Source: Gracilibacteraceae bacterium (GTDB lineage Bacteria > Bacillota > Desulfitobacteriia > Desulfitobacteriales > Syntrophobotulaceae). Taken from it: DNA of 6,934 nt. Below, in pieces: positions 1 to 5,365 of this stretch (positions within the stretch are counted from its first letter, which is position 1; every line of letters begins with the position of its first letter). The DNA is taken from the NCBI GenBank assembly GCA_031255985.1, contig JAIRRL010000154.1, positions 1 through 6,934 on the forward strand, given 5' to 3'. The notes below the pieces were generated by a model. It had not been told where the DNA came from, did no database searches, and worked only from the letters and a program-made list of their open reading frames with translations. The translations under genes and the position numbers were made by a program.

Positions 1-2
1 TT

Positions 3-521
3 GTTGATAGCTGGGGGTGTTTTGTTGTGATTTTTGTCCCGGGTGTTTGCCCACAATGGCGGCCCAGGCGGGAAAGCGACTCCGTCGTCCTCGTCAGCGG
101 GCGCTACTATGTAAATGAAGATGAAAAAAAAGTCTTTGCCGAACGGATCGAGCCGCTGACGCCGAATCCCGTCGCCGGCGGAAAACTTTTTTTGCGCGTC
201 TGCGGTTGCGGCTCGCCGGAAGAAATGGATCCCAAGCAGCACGAGCGCGTTATAGCGGCTCTGACCGCCTATCCCGGCAATATTCCCGCGCTGCTTTATT
301 TTGAAAAAAGCAAAAAATTCTTTACACTGAAGGGCGCGGCGGCCGTGCGCCGGACGAAAGGGCTGGAGACGGAATTAAGCGCTTGCCTGGGCGCCGGCAA
401 TTTCCACTGGCGGGAAACGGGCGGGGATTTTCGCCGCGGCGGCGGCACAACGGAACACGCCCCATATTCTGACACGGAGGAACAGATAATTGACCAAAGC
501 AGTATATCCTGGAACCTTTGA
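3..521 (+). CDS. dnaE: DNA polymerase III alpha subunit, C-terminal fragment (5' end outside window)
   Basis: This is the end of the replicative polymerase catalytic subunit. The reading frame is open from base 3, so the gene starts outside the window and the GTG at 27 is not its start. The translation shows the end of the OB-fold (VVLVSGRYY at about 81-107, then NEDEKKVFAERIEPL). It continues with the DnaE C-terminal region: KLFLRV, the acidic spacer, and TAYPGNIPALLYFEKSKK at about 264-317, which matches the usual 'KYPGNTPVYLYFE' pattern. The recognisable family sequence ends near NFHWRE (about 415). A further roughly 35 residues, rich in Gly, Arg and Thr, have no counterpart I recall and run over the coaD ribosome binding site and its first 10 codons. 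The stop is TGA at 519-521. DnaE identity is fairly sure. The tail may be a lineage extension or a lost stop codon. Confidence 0.8.
   Translation, partial: VDSWGCFVVIFVPGVCPQWRPRRESDSVVLVSGRYYVNEDEKKVFAERIEPLTPNPVAGGKLFLRVCGCGSPEEMDPKQHERVIAALTAYPGNIPALLYFEKSKKFFTLKGAAAVRRTKGLETELSACLGAGNFHWRETGGDFRRGGGTTEHAPYSDTEEQIIDQSSISWNL
476..480 (+). promoter_or_regulatory. Ribosome binding site deciding the coaD TTG start
   Basis: GGAGG ends 9 nt before the TTG at 490, inside the 3' end of dnaE. It is a perfect core Shine-Dalgarno match at good spacing. It selects TTG 490, whose product begins MTKAVYPGTFDP exactly where the CoaD family begins. Confidence 0.8.
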
Positions 522-1050
522 CCCGGTGACCAATGGCCATCTTGACATACTGACGCGCTCCACGGAACTTTTTGATGAAGTTATAGTCGCGATAGCGGAT
601 GATAACAATAAAGAAACCCTGTTCACGGCGGCGGAGCGGCTGGCTCTGTTGCAGGCGGAAGTGGAGGGCCGGCCCAAAATACAGGTTATGGTTTTCAGCG
701 GTTTGACGGTGGAATTCGCCCGCCGCCAGGGCGCCCGCGCCTTGATCCGCGGTTTGCGGGCTATGTCTGACTATGAGTATGAACTGCAACTGGCGATGAT
801 GAACAAAAAATTCGCGCCGGAAATAGAGACGGTATTCCTCATGGCCCAGATGGAATACTCCTTCGTCAGTTCCAGCGCCATTAAATGGGCGAGCAGTTTA
901 GCCGGACGGATCGGGGATTTTGTCCCCGCCATGGTGGAGCGGGCCTTGCTGGAAAAACATCTGGCTCAGGTTAATGAGCGCCGCCGCGTAACCGGCGCCG
1001 AAACCGTTGTCGATATTGACGACCGTGACGCCGGTGGCGCAACTGTTTAG
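490..1050 (+). CDS. coaD: Phosphopantetheine adenylyltransferase (PPAT)
   Basis: CoaD transfers AMP from ATP to 4'-phosphopantetheine to give dephospho-CoA, the penultimate step of cytosolic coenzyme A synthesis. Visible family signatures are AVYPGTFDPVTNGH at residues 4-17, containing the nucleotidyltransferase (T/H)xGH motif (T14-H17); the ALIRGLRAMSDYEYE block at 84-98 (substrate and nucleotide contacts); MNKKF at 104-108; and FVSSSAIK at 125-132. The TTG start is fixed by GGAGG 9 nt upstream and by the family N-terminus. The gene overlaps the dnaE tail by 32 bp in another frame, so the two are probably cotranscribed. CoaD proteins are usually about 160 residues; this one has 186. The conserved helix ends near residue 160 (about base 970), and the last 26 residues, Arg/Asp/Gly-rich, are encoded antisense to the conserved end of larB. 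Enzyme identity is very secure; the function of the tail is unknown. Confidence 0.96.
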   Translation: MTKAVYPGTFDPVTNGHLDILTRSTELFDEVIVAIADDNNKETLFTAAERLALLQAEVEGRPKIQVMVFSGLTVEFARRQGARALIRGLRAMSDYEYELQLAMMNKKFAPEIETVFLMAQMEYSFVSSSAIKWASSLAGRIGDFVPAMVERALLEKHLAQVNERRRVTGAETVVDIDDRDAGGATV

Positions 1051-1701
1051 CATGGCGAGCAGGGGAGCCAGGCCCTGAAAACTGGCGCCATAGCCTACGC
1101 TGGTCGGAACGGCGATGACCGGGCGAGGGACAAGGCCGGCGACGACGCTGGGCAGGGCGCCGTCCATGCCGGCGGCCACAATCACCACTTGGGCGGCAAG
1201 GAGCAAATCTATATGAGCCGTCAGGCGGTGCAAACCGGCGACGCCGACGTCGGCCAGAGCTTCGGCGCGGCTGCCCATAGCCCTGGCGGTGACTAAAGCC
1301 TCTTCCGCTACGGGCCAATCGGCCGTGCCGGCGGAAACAACCAGGATATTGCCCTGCGCCGGCCGCTGTTCTCCCGGCAGCAAGATGAGACGGGAAAGAG
1401 GATAGTATACGGCTTCGGGCAGGGCGGCCCGCACCGCCGCGAAAATCTCCTCGCTCGCCCGCGTGGCGAGAATATTACCGTCGCTCGCGCCGCGCAGTTC
1501 CCTGGCGATAGCCGTCACCTGCGCCGCTGATTTGCCCGGACAGTAAATCGCTTCCGCGAAGCCTTTGCGGAAACGGCGATGCGTGTCTACGAGCGCAAAA
1601 TTTATGTCGCTGTAATAGAGCGCGCGCAGTTCCTGTTCCGCATCCTCCGGCGCGATTGCGCCGTCCCGGACTTTTTGCAGCAAAACCGAAATATTGTCCA
1701 T
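898..1701 (-). CDS. larB: LarB: nickel-pincer nucleotide biosynthesis carboxylase/hydrolase
   Basis: LarB carboxylates nicotinic acid adenine dinucleotide (NaAD) on the pyridinium ring and cleaves the phosphoanhydride. This is the first step towards the nickel-pincer cofactor of lactate racemase (LarA) and related enzymes. The C-terminal half is the PurE-like domain: VVSAGTADWPVAEEA at 121-135, ADVGVAGLHRL at 150-160, AAGMDGALPSVVAGL at 176-190, AVPTSVGYG at 197-205 and LNSCATGVTVVNIDNGFGA at 218-236. Cys221 sits where I recall the active-site cysteine of characterised LarB. The roughly 115-residue N-terminal region and these motifs separate it from PurE. The ATG at 1699-1701 lies 4 nt after the preceding peptidase stop. 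No good ribosome binding site is visible, so translational coupling is likely. The family core ends near residue 244; the last 23 residues overlap coaD antisense. LarC, LarE and any LarA-type enzyme are not in the window. Confidence 0.95.
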   Translation of the reverse strand: MDNISVLLQKVRDGAIAPEDAEQELRALYYSDINFALVDTHRRFRKGFAEAIYCPGKSAAQVTAIARELRGASDGNILATRASEEIFAAVRAALPEAVYYPLSRLILLPGEQRPAQGNILVVSAGTADWPVAEEALVTARAMGSRAEALADVGVAGLHRLTAHIDLLLAAQVVIVAAGMDGALPSVVAGLVPRPVIAVPTSVGYGASFQGLAPLLAMLNSCATGVTVVNIDNGFGAGYAAALINLSQMFFQQGPLHHGGDKIPDPSG

Positions 1702-1705
1702 CTTT

Positions 1706-2722
1706 TCAGTCCATGTCCGCTTCCAGACAGCGAACGAGCAAATCGCGCGCCAGCAGAATATCCGCTTTGGCCGCCGTTTCCGCCGGAGTGTGGATATAGC
1801 GCGTCGGCACAGCCAGGCCGGCGACGGGAACGCCGCCGCGGGACAGTTGCACGGGACCGGCGTCCGTTCCGCCCTGGTCGATGATTTCCCATTGAAAAGG
1901 AATTCCGGCGGATCGGGCCAGGGCCGCCACCGCTTCCCGGCGCGCGGGAGCGATTATTACGCTGCGATCCATCACTTTAACGGCGGGCCCGCCGCCCAGA
2001 CGCAGCCTGACTACCGGATTGCGCGGTATATCGTCGGCGATGGTCGCGTCCACGATATAGGCCAGATCCGGCGCCAGAGCGAAAGCCGCCGTCTTGGCCC
2101 CGCGGGCGCCGACTTCTTCCTGGGCGGAAAAAACAAAATACAGATCATGCCGGGACTGTACCCGCCGCAAGGTCTCCAGGAGGATAAAACAGCCGACGCG
2201 GTTATCCAGGGCTTTGCCGGAAACCGTGCCGGCAGTCTCCGTCATCTCCACCGCCGACACGGCCATGTCGCCGACGCCGACGCCGGCCTCGCTCAGAGCC
2301 GCCGGGCTGAGACCCGCGTCCAGGTAAAAGCGGGGGGGGGCGGCGCTGTCCTGCCCCGCTCCCGGATGCTGACGAACCAGCACTGCCGTGAGACCGGACT
2401 GAAAACGCAGACGCTGCCCTTCCAGCCGCGCGGCCTGAAATCCGCCCACGGGCGAAAAGCGGATAAAGCCGTTTTCGTCGATATGAGTTACCATGACGCC
2501 GATTTCATCCATATGAGCGCAGACCATGATCCGGCGGCCGTCCGCCGCGCCGCGGGCGCGACGCGTCACGATCAGGTCGCCCAGAACATCCTCTCTGGTT
2601 TCATCGGCATAAGGCGCGGCGGCGGCGGCGATAAGGCGGCGCGCCTCGTCTTCCCGGCCGGAAGGGCCGAAAGCGGCGGTCAATTCGCGCAGAAGCCGCC
2701 AATTTTCCTCTGGTGTGGTCAT
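1706..2722 (-). CDS. M42 family metallo-aminopeptidase (third gene of operon)
   Basis: This is a cytosolic dinuclear-metal aminopeptidase of family M42 (PepA/FrvX/YsdC/TET group), which trims N-terminal residues from short peptides. At 338 residues it is near the family norm of about 340-360. Metal and catalytic residues are all present: His70 and Asp72 in AHMDEIG, Asp173 in GKALDNRVG, the pair Glu202-Glu203 in AQEEVGARGA, Asp225 in VDAT, and His311 in RYIHTPAE. Residues about 80-165 form the inserted dimerisation (PDZ-like) domain typical of the family (RFSPVGG at its start, FYLDAG, then GVGVGDM). The ATG overlaps the TGA of the upstream gene (ATGA), so translation is coupled; AGGA about 11 nt upstream may help. 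An uninterrupted run of nine C falls in codons 128-131 and keeps the frame open as written. Substrate specificity cannot be read from the sequence. Confidence 0.93.
   Translation of the reverse strand: MTTPEENWRLLRELTAAFGPSGREDEARRLIAAAAAPYADETREDVLGDLIVTRRARGAADGRRIMVCAHMDEIGVMVTHIDENGFIRFSPVGGFQAARLEGQRLRFQSGLTAVLVRQHPGAGQDSAAPPRFYLDAGLSPAALSEAGVGVGDMAVSAVEMTETAGTVSGKALDNRVGCFILLETLRRVQSRHDLYFVFSAQEEVGARGAKTAAFALAPDLAYIVDATIADDIPRNPVVRLRLGGGPAVKVMDRSVIIAPARREAVAALARSAGIPFQWEIIDQGGTDAGPVQLSRGGVPVAGLAVPTRYIHTPAETAAKADILLARDLLVRCLEADMD
2332..2340. repeat. Mononucleotide G9 (C9 on coding strand) tract inside an M42 gene
   Basis: Nine consecutive G on the + strand read as nine C in the minus-strand peptidase gene, across codons Ala128-Pro129-Pro130-Arg131. 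Tracts of this length are prone to slippage, and one added or lost base would truncate the peptidase. As given, the frame is intact. Confidence 0.9.
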
Positions 2723-3807
2723 TGTTTTCCGGCATCCTTTCCGCTTGTCTCGCGCGAGAAACGGGCTGATTCTTCCGGGCTGCTCAACCGCTCAAGCAAA
2801 TTTATTACAAGTTTTTTCCAATTAGCGTAATCCGTCCGGCTGGCTACGCTGCGCATGGTGTGAATATAACGGCAGGGAAGGCTGAGGGTAATAACCCTCT
2901 GCCCGGCGCCGGCCGTTTGCAAGGCGCCGGCGTCGTTAGCTCCCGCCGCGCCGCGCCGGTACTGGAGGGGAATTTCCGCCGTCCGGGCGCAGTCTGTGAT
3001 CAGTTTGATCAGTTCAGGCGGATAGATCGTTCCCGCGTCCATCAAGGAACAAACAGGCCCCCGGCCCAGACAGGTCACAGTTTCTTCCGCTTCTGTTTCC
3101 AGCACGTCCGCCGCCGCCGTAGCCTCCAGGACGACGACCAGGTCGGCCTGAATCCTGTTGGCCAAAACTTGAGCGCCGCGCAGCCCTATTTCCTCTTGCG
3201 CGGTAAAAACTCCTGTCAGGCGGCAAGGCTGTTCCGCCGCCAGCAGTTCCAGGAGCAGAGCGCAACCGGCGCGATCGTCCAGCGCCTTGCCCATCACCAA
3301 ATCCGCTCCTAATTCGTGCCAGCCGCCGACCAAACAGGCCATGTCGCCGAGTTTCACCTGTTTTTCCGCTTCTTCCCGGCTGGCGGCGCCTATGTCAATG
3401 TAAAAAGCATCAGTTTCCGGTAATTTTTTACGCTCATCCATTTTTTGTAAATGAATAGCTTTAATACCGACGACGCCGGGCAACTCACCGCCGATACGCA
3501 CCCATTTCGCCGGTAAAACGGCGTTATCTATACCGCCGGCGGGACTGAATTTCAGATAGCCGTCAGCGGTTATTTCCGTGATCAGCAATCCCACCTCATC
3601 CATATGCGCGCACAGCAGAGCGTGAAACGGGCTGCCGCCGGCCGCCGGCTCGCGTCGAGCGGTAATATTGCCCATGCGGTCTGTTTCCGGCTGGAGGCCA
3701 ATTTCCCGCAGCCGGGCGGCGATAGCCTCTCCGACCGTTTTTTCCTGGCCGGCCACTCCATCCAGACTGCTTAATGTTTCCAGCAACCGCTCGTTTTCAA
3801 TAGGCAA
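2719..3807 (-). CDS. M42 family metallo-aminopeptidase (second gene of operon)
   Basis: A second M42 aminopeptidase, clearly divergent from its neighbours. Of its 362 residues the last 20 or so (SARFSRETSGKDAGKQ at the end) are a polar tail. Conserved positions are His68 and Asp70 in AHMDEVG, Asp177 in GKALDDRAG, Glu205-Glu206 in AQEEIGLRGA, Glu228 in VLEAT, and His316 in RYIHTM. The fifth metal ligand is Glu where the two flanking paralogues have Asp; M42/M20-type enzymes use either, so activity is expected. The KMDERKKLPETD stretch at 122-133 in the inserted domain is also characteristic of M42 enzymes. The start is TTG at 3805-3807, supported by a GGAGGA site 8 nt upstream. It overlaps the upstream gene's 3' end by 11 bp, and its own TGA shares bases with the next ATG. 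This is the middle of a translationally coupled chain of three paralogues. Confidence 0.93.
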   Translation of the reverse strand: MPIENERLLETLSSLDGVAGQEKTVGEAIAARLREIGLQPETDRMGNITARREPAAGGSPFHALLCAHMDEVGLLITEITADGYLKFSPAGGIDNAVLPAKWVRIGGELPGVVGIKAIHLQKMDERKKLPETDAFYIDIGAASREEAEKQVKLGDMACLVGGWHELGADLVMGKALDDRAGCALLLELLAAEQPCRLTGVFTAQEEIGLRGAQVLANRIQADLVVVLEATAAADVLETEAEETVTCLGRGPVCSLMDAGTIYPPELIKLITDCARTAEIPLQYRRGAAGANDAGALQTAGAGQRVITLSLPCRYIHTMRSVASRTDYANWKKLVINLLERLSSPEESARFSRETSGKDAGKQ

Positions 3808-4849
3808 AATCCAATTCCTCCAGTTCCGCGCTCAGGCCCGTGACGGCCGCAGCCAGCAGTTTTCCCGTCAGCATTACATCCGGCGCTGATACCGTCTCCA
3901 CCAGTGTGTGCATATAACGCAGCGGTATAGAGATCAGAGACGTAGGCGTTCCCGCTCCGGCGAGCTGCAAAGCGCGGGCGTCTGTACCCGTTGGCCGGGG
4001 AGCGACTTCCGTTTGAAAAGGGATGCGCTCGTCCCGCGCCTTGTTTTCCATGTATTCGGTCAGCAGAGGGTGCAGATTCGGGCCGCGGGCGATAACCGGG
4101 CCTTTGCCCAACTGAGCCGCCTGTTTGACGTCCGGGCTTTGGGCATGTGTTACGTCAACGGCGATCGCAACGGCGGCCTGCGCCTGAAAGGCCGCTGTCG
4201 CCGCTCCCCGGCAGCCTACTTCTTCCTGGGCGGTCGCCACCGCGATCACGTCATGCGCGTGGGCGCGACCGGATAATTCCCGCAGACAAACAGCGAGGGC
4301 CGCCAACCCGGCCCGGTTATCCAGGGCCTTGCCCGCGCAAACGTGATTCAGCAACGTCTGAAATTCAGGCGCAAAACTGATTATGTCGCCCGGTCGCGTC
4401 CGGGCCAGAACTTCTTCCCGGTCGTAACCGACGTCCACCGCCAGATGGGTGAGAGGAACCGGTTTGCCGGCCCGCCGTTCGGCCGGGGCGTAACAGATAA
4501 CGCCCGTCATTTCGCTCCGGCCATGAACTGTGACCGCCTGAGCCGGCAGGGCGCGCGCGTCCACGCCGCCCACAGGGGCAAAGCGGATAAAACCGTTTTT
4601 ATCAACTGCCGTGACGATGAGACCGATTTCGTCGGTATGCGCCGCGAGCAGAATTTTATTCGCGCCGCTTTTTCCCGGTTTGAGAAAAAACTGATTGCCG
4701 ACGACGTCCTTCCGGCTCTCCGTGCAGTAAACGCCCCATATATCGGCCAAGAAGCCGCTCAGATCGGCTTCATGGCCGCTGACCCCGCTGAGAGCGCTTC
4801 CTTGGGCCAGGATTTCTTCGACCCAGGACAAAAGTCCGTTTTGCTCCAT
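3797..4849 (-). CDS. M42 family metallo-aminopeptidase (first gene of operon)
   Basis: First gene of the leftward operon, a 350-residue M42 aminopeptidase. Metal and catalytic residues are His71 and Asp73 in AHTDEIG, Asp177 in GKALDNRAG, Glu209-Glu210 in AQEEVGCRGA, Asp232 in AVDVTHAQ, and His314 in RYMHT. The inserted domain begins at RFAPVGGVDARALPA. VDVTHA followed by a GPNLHP block resembles the FrvX/YsdC-like branch of the family more than the other two copies do, by my reading. The start at ATG 4847-4849 was chosen because AAGGTGAT ends 7 nt upstream. The frame is open further upstream to a TTG at 4939, but that TTG is the -35 hexamer of the operon promoter, so the hydrophobic extra N-terminus would not be in the transcript. 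The protein is therefore cytosolic, with no signal peptide. Confidence 0.93.
   Translation of the reverse strand: MEQNGLLSWVEEILAQGSALSGVSGHEADLSGFLADIWGVYCTESRKDVVGNQFFLKPGKSGANKILLAAHTDEIGLIVTAVDKNGFIRFAPVGGVDARALPAQAVTVHGRSEMTGVICYAPAERRAGKPVPLTHLAVDVGYDREEVLARTRPGDIISFAPEFQTLLNHVCAGKALDNRAGLAALAVCLRELSGRAHAHDVIAVATAQEEVGCRGAATAAFQAQAAVAIAVDVTHAQSPDVKQAAQLGKGPVIARGPNLHPLLTEYMENKARDERIPFQTEVAPRPTGTDARALQLAGAGTPTSLISIPLRYMHTLVETVSAPDVMLTGKLLAAAVTGLSAELEELDFAY
3816..3821 (-). promoter_or_regulatory. Ribosome binding site deciding a TTG start
   Basis: GGAGGA reads leftwards and ends 8 nt before the TTG at 3807. It lies within the 3' end of the upstream peptidase gene. It supports a TTG start for the second M42 gene; no ATG or GTG fits both this site and the family N-terminus. 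Confidence 0.75.
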
Positions 4850-4856
4850 CTTGTTT

Positions 4857-4864
4857 ATCACCTT
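4857..4864 (-). promoter_or_regulatory. Ribosome binding site of the first M42 gene
   Basis: AAGGTGAT reads leftwards, of which AGGTGAT is a 7-nt match to the Shine-Dalgarno consensus. It ends 7 nt before the ATG at 4849. It fixes that start against the longer open frame reaching 4939. Confidence 0.75.
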
Positions 4865-4887
4865 ATCGCTTCGTCTTTTGCTTGAGA

Positions 4888-4970
4888 GCGCCGCGCCGGC
4901 GGCCGCAAACAGTATAGCATAAGCCGGGATTATTCTCAATTGTTTTATGTAAAGACCGGCGCCGCGCCGG
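4888..4970. repeat. 12-bp direct repeat flanking the operon promoter
   Basis: GCGCCGCGCCGG occurs at 4888-4899 and again at 4959-4970, one copy on each side of the operon promoter and 71 bp apart. The upstream copy is part of the hairpin at 4954-4972; the downstream copy lies at the start of the operon transcript. It is GC-only, low-complexity sequence, so chance or hairpin-type duplication is possible. Confidence 0.6.
4911..4939 (-). promoter_or_regulatory. Sigma-70/SigA-type promoter of the M42-larB operon
   Basis: Reading leftwards, TTGAGA (4939-4934) is followed by a 17-nt spacer and TATACT (4916-4911), with a TG at 4919-4918 giving an extended -10. Transcription would begin near 4904, leaving a leader of about 55 nt before ATG 4849. 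The first bases of that leader can fold as GCCGC-loop-GCGGC (about 4903-4890). No operator is obvious in the immediate surroundings. Confidence 0.75.
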
Positions 4971-5167
4971 TCGCCCGTAAAGGCGGGGAGGGAACCGCAC
5001 GTTATTATCAGCGGTTTTTCGGGCGGAGACTGGTAACTGTTTCCGGCAGCTACTCCTGTTAAATCTGGAAAAACCCCTCCGCAATTCTTTGAAACTCTGG
5101 TTCTGCCCGCCGCAATCGGCGGTTGCGGCAGGCTGCGCCTGAACGGGTAAAGTCAGCAGATCCACTG
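4953..5167 (-). ncRNA. Candidate structured small RNA or long leader, family not recognised
   Basis: A strong promoter just to the right would transcribe this stretch leftwards. It contains no convincing gene but folds well. A 7-bp stem, GUAGCUG (5053-5047) with CAGUUAC (5039-5033), needs a G-U pair in the leftward RNA and would be a C-A mismatch in the opposite strand, which favours this orientation. Around it, GGUUUUUC (5075-5068) pairs with GAAAAACC (5020-5013), and GGCGGG (5111-5106) plus GAACC..GGUUC (5103-5099 with 4996-4992) close against CCCGCC (4987-4982). Alternatives compete: AACCGC/GCGGUU (5016-5011 with 4998-4993) and GCCGCAA/TTGCGGC (5129-5123 with 5115-5109). A 6S-RNA-like rod with a central bubble is conceivable but unproven. 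I find none of the landmark sequences of T-box, SAM, cobalamin, FMN, TPP, lysine, glycine or c-di-GMP riboswitches. Confidence 0.35.
4954..4972 (-). terminator. GC-rich hairpin followed by UUU; possible terminator of the upstream leftward RNA
   Basis: GACCGGCG (4954-4961) pairs perfectly with CGCCGGTC (4965-4972) around a 3-nt loop. Read leftwards, the stem is followed by TTTACAT, a short U-run. On the + strand no T-run follows. The position, after the candidate RNA at 4953-5167 and 15 nt before the operon's -35 box, suits a weak intrinsic terminator that insulates the operon. The short U-run keeps confidence moderate. Confidence 0.4.
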
Positions 5168-5173
5168 TTATCT

Positions 5174-5201
5174 ATTATATACGGTCATATTTTATGTGCA
5201 A
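5174..5201 (-). promoter_or_regulatory. Strong leftward promoter upstream of the candidate RNA
   Basis: Reading leftwards: TTGCAC (5201-5196), a 16-nt spacer, then a perfect TATAAT (5179-5174). Initiation is expected near 5167. No gene with a ribosome binding site follows until the M42 operon about 320 bp away, which has its own promoter. That makes a non-coding transcript or long leader the likeliest product. Confidence 0.6.
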
Positions 5202-5243
5202 TAGCCAAAATCGGTGATTATTTTGAGATTTTTATTATTTTCA

Positions 5244-5259
5244 TCACCCATTTGGGTGA
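5244..5259. promoter_or_regulatory. Near-perfect 16-bp palindrome, candidate operator
   Basis: TCACCCA (5244-5250) and TGGGTGA (5253-5259) are exact inverted repeats separated by TT. The centre lies about 53 bp upstream of the start predicted for the rightward promoter, a position usual for activator sites. LuxR-type HTH proteins bind such dyads as dimers, so the adjacent regulator is the obvious candidate binder; that is inference. A further GGTGA half-site stands at 5213-5217. Confidence 0.5.
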
Positions 5260-5269
5260 GACAAGGATT

Positions 5270-5298
5270 TTCAAATAAACCGGCGAATTAAGTAAAAT
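5270..5298 (+). promoter_or_regulatory. Possible promoter of the regulator-sensor operon
   Basis: TTCAAA (5270-5275), a 17-nt spacer and TAAAAT (5293-5298) give a modest sigma-70-type match. Transcription would begin near 5305, about 60 nt before the ATG at 5366. The weak -35 would suit an activated promoter with the palindrome upstream. Other AT-rich matches in the region cannot be excluded. Confidence 0.35.
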
Positions 5299-5365
5299 CA
5301 ATAATGTTTTTATCGATTTTATTGTTCAGGCCGGATTGAGACGCCAGTGAAACGAGAGAGAAAAA

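Larger units (their letters stand above)
4850..5365. other. Divergent intergenic region between the peptidase operon and the regulator
   Basis: This 516-bp stretch holds no protein gene I accept. From left to right it contains the operon leader and promoter, the GC hairpin, the GC-rich foldable candidate RNA up to about 5167, its leftward promoter, and then an AT-rich stretch (about 5168-5340) with the 16-bp palindrome and a possible rightward promoter. The sharp change from GC-rich to AT-rich near 5165 coincides with the leftward TATAAT box. Confidence 0.7.

Noticed and set aside
322..789. A 155-codon frame on the - strand opposite dnaE and coaD
   Set aside because: It is antisense to the CoaD catalytic motifs, with an Arg-rich shadow composition and no ribosome binding site.
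1694..2830. A 378-codon open frame on the + strand opposite the third M42 gene
   Set aside because: Its product is Arg/Gly/Ala-rich without any family motif, it has no fitting ribosome binding site, and it lies antisense to a gene with every M42 catalytic residue. High GC content keeps such frames open.
4850..4939. An upstream extension of the first M42 gene giving a signal-peptide-like N-terminus (MRIIPAYAILFAAAGAA)
   Set aside because: Its TTG start is the -35 hexamer of a good promoter and the next bases include the -10 box, so the extension is not in the transcript. AAGGTGAT directly before ATG 4849 marks the real start.
4863..5165. A 100-codon leftward open frame starting at GTG 5163-5165, almost at the predicted transcription start
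   Set aside because: It has no leader or ribosome binding site, a Ser/Arg-rich product without motifs, and runs through a hairpin and a promoter. A leaderless gene cannot be fully excluded, but structured RNA explains the region better.
4953..5167. T-box or known metabolite riboswitch in front of the operon
   Set aside because: ACAGGAGTAG on the leftward strand recalls parts of T-box or yybP-ykoY elements, but the T-box sequence, specifier arrangement and the conserved second loop of yybP-ykoY are missing.
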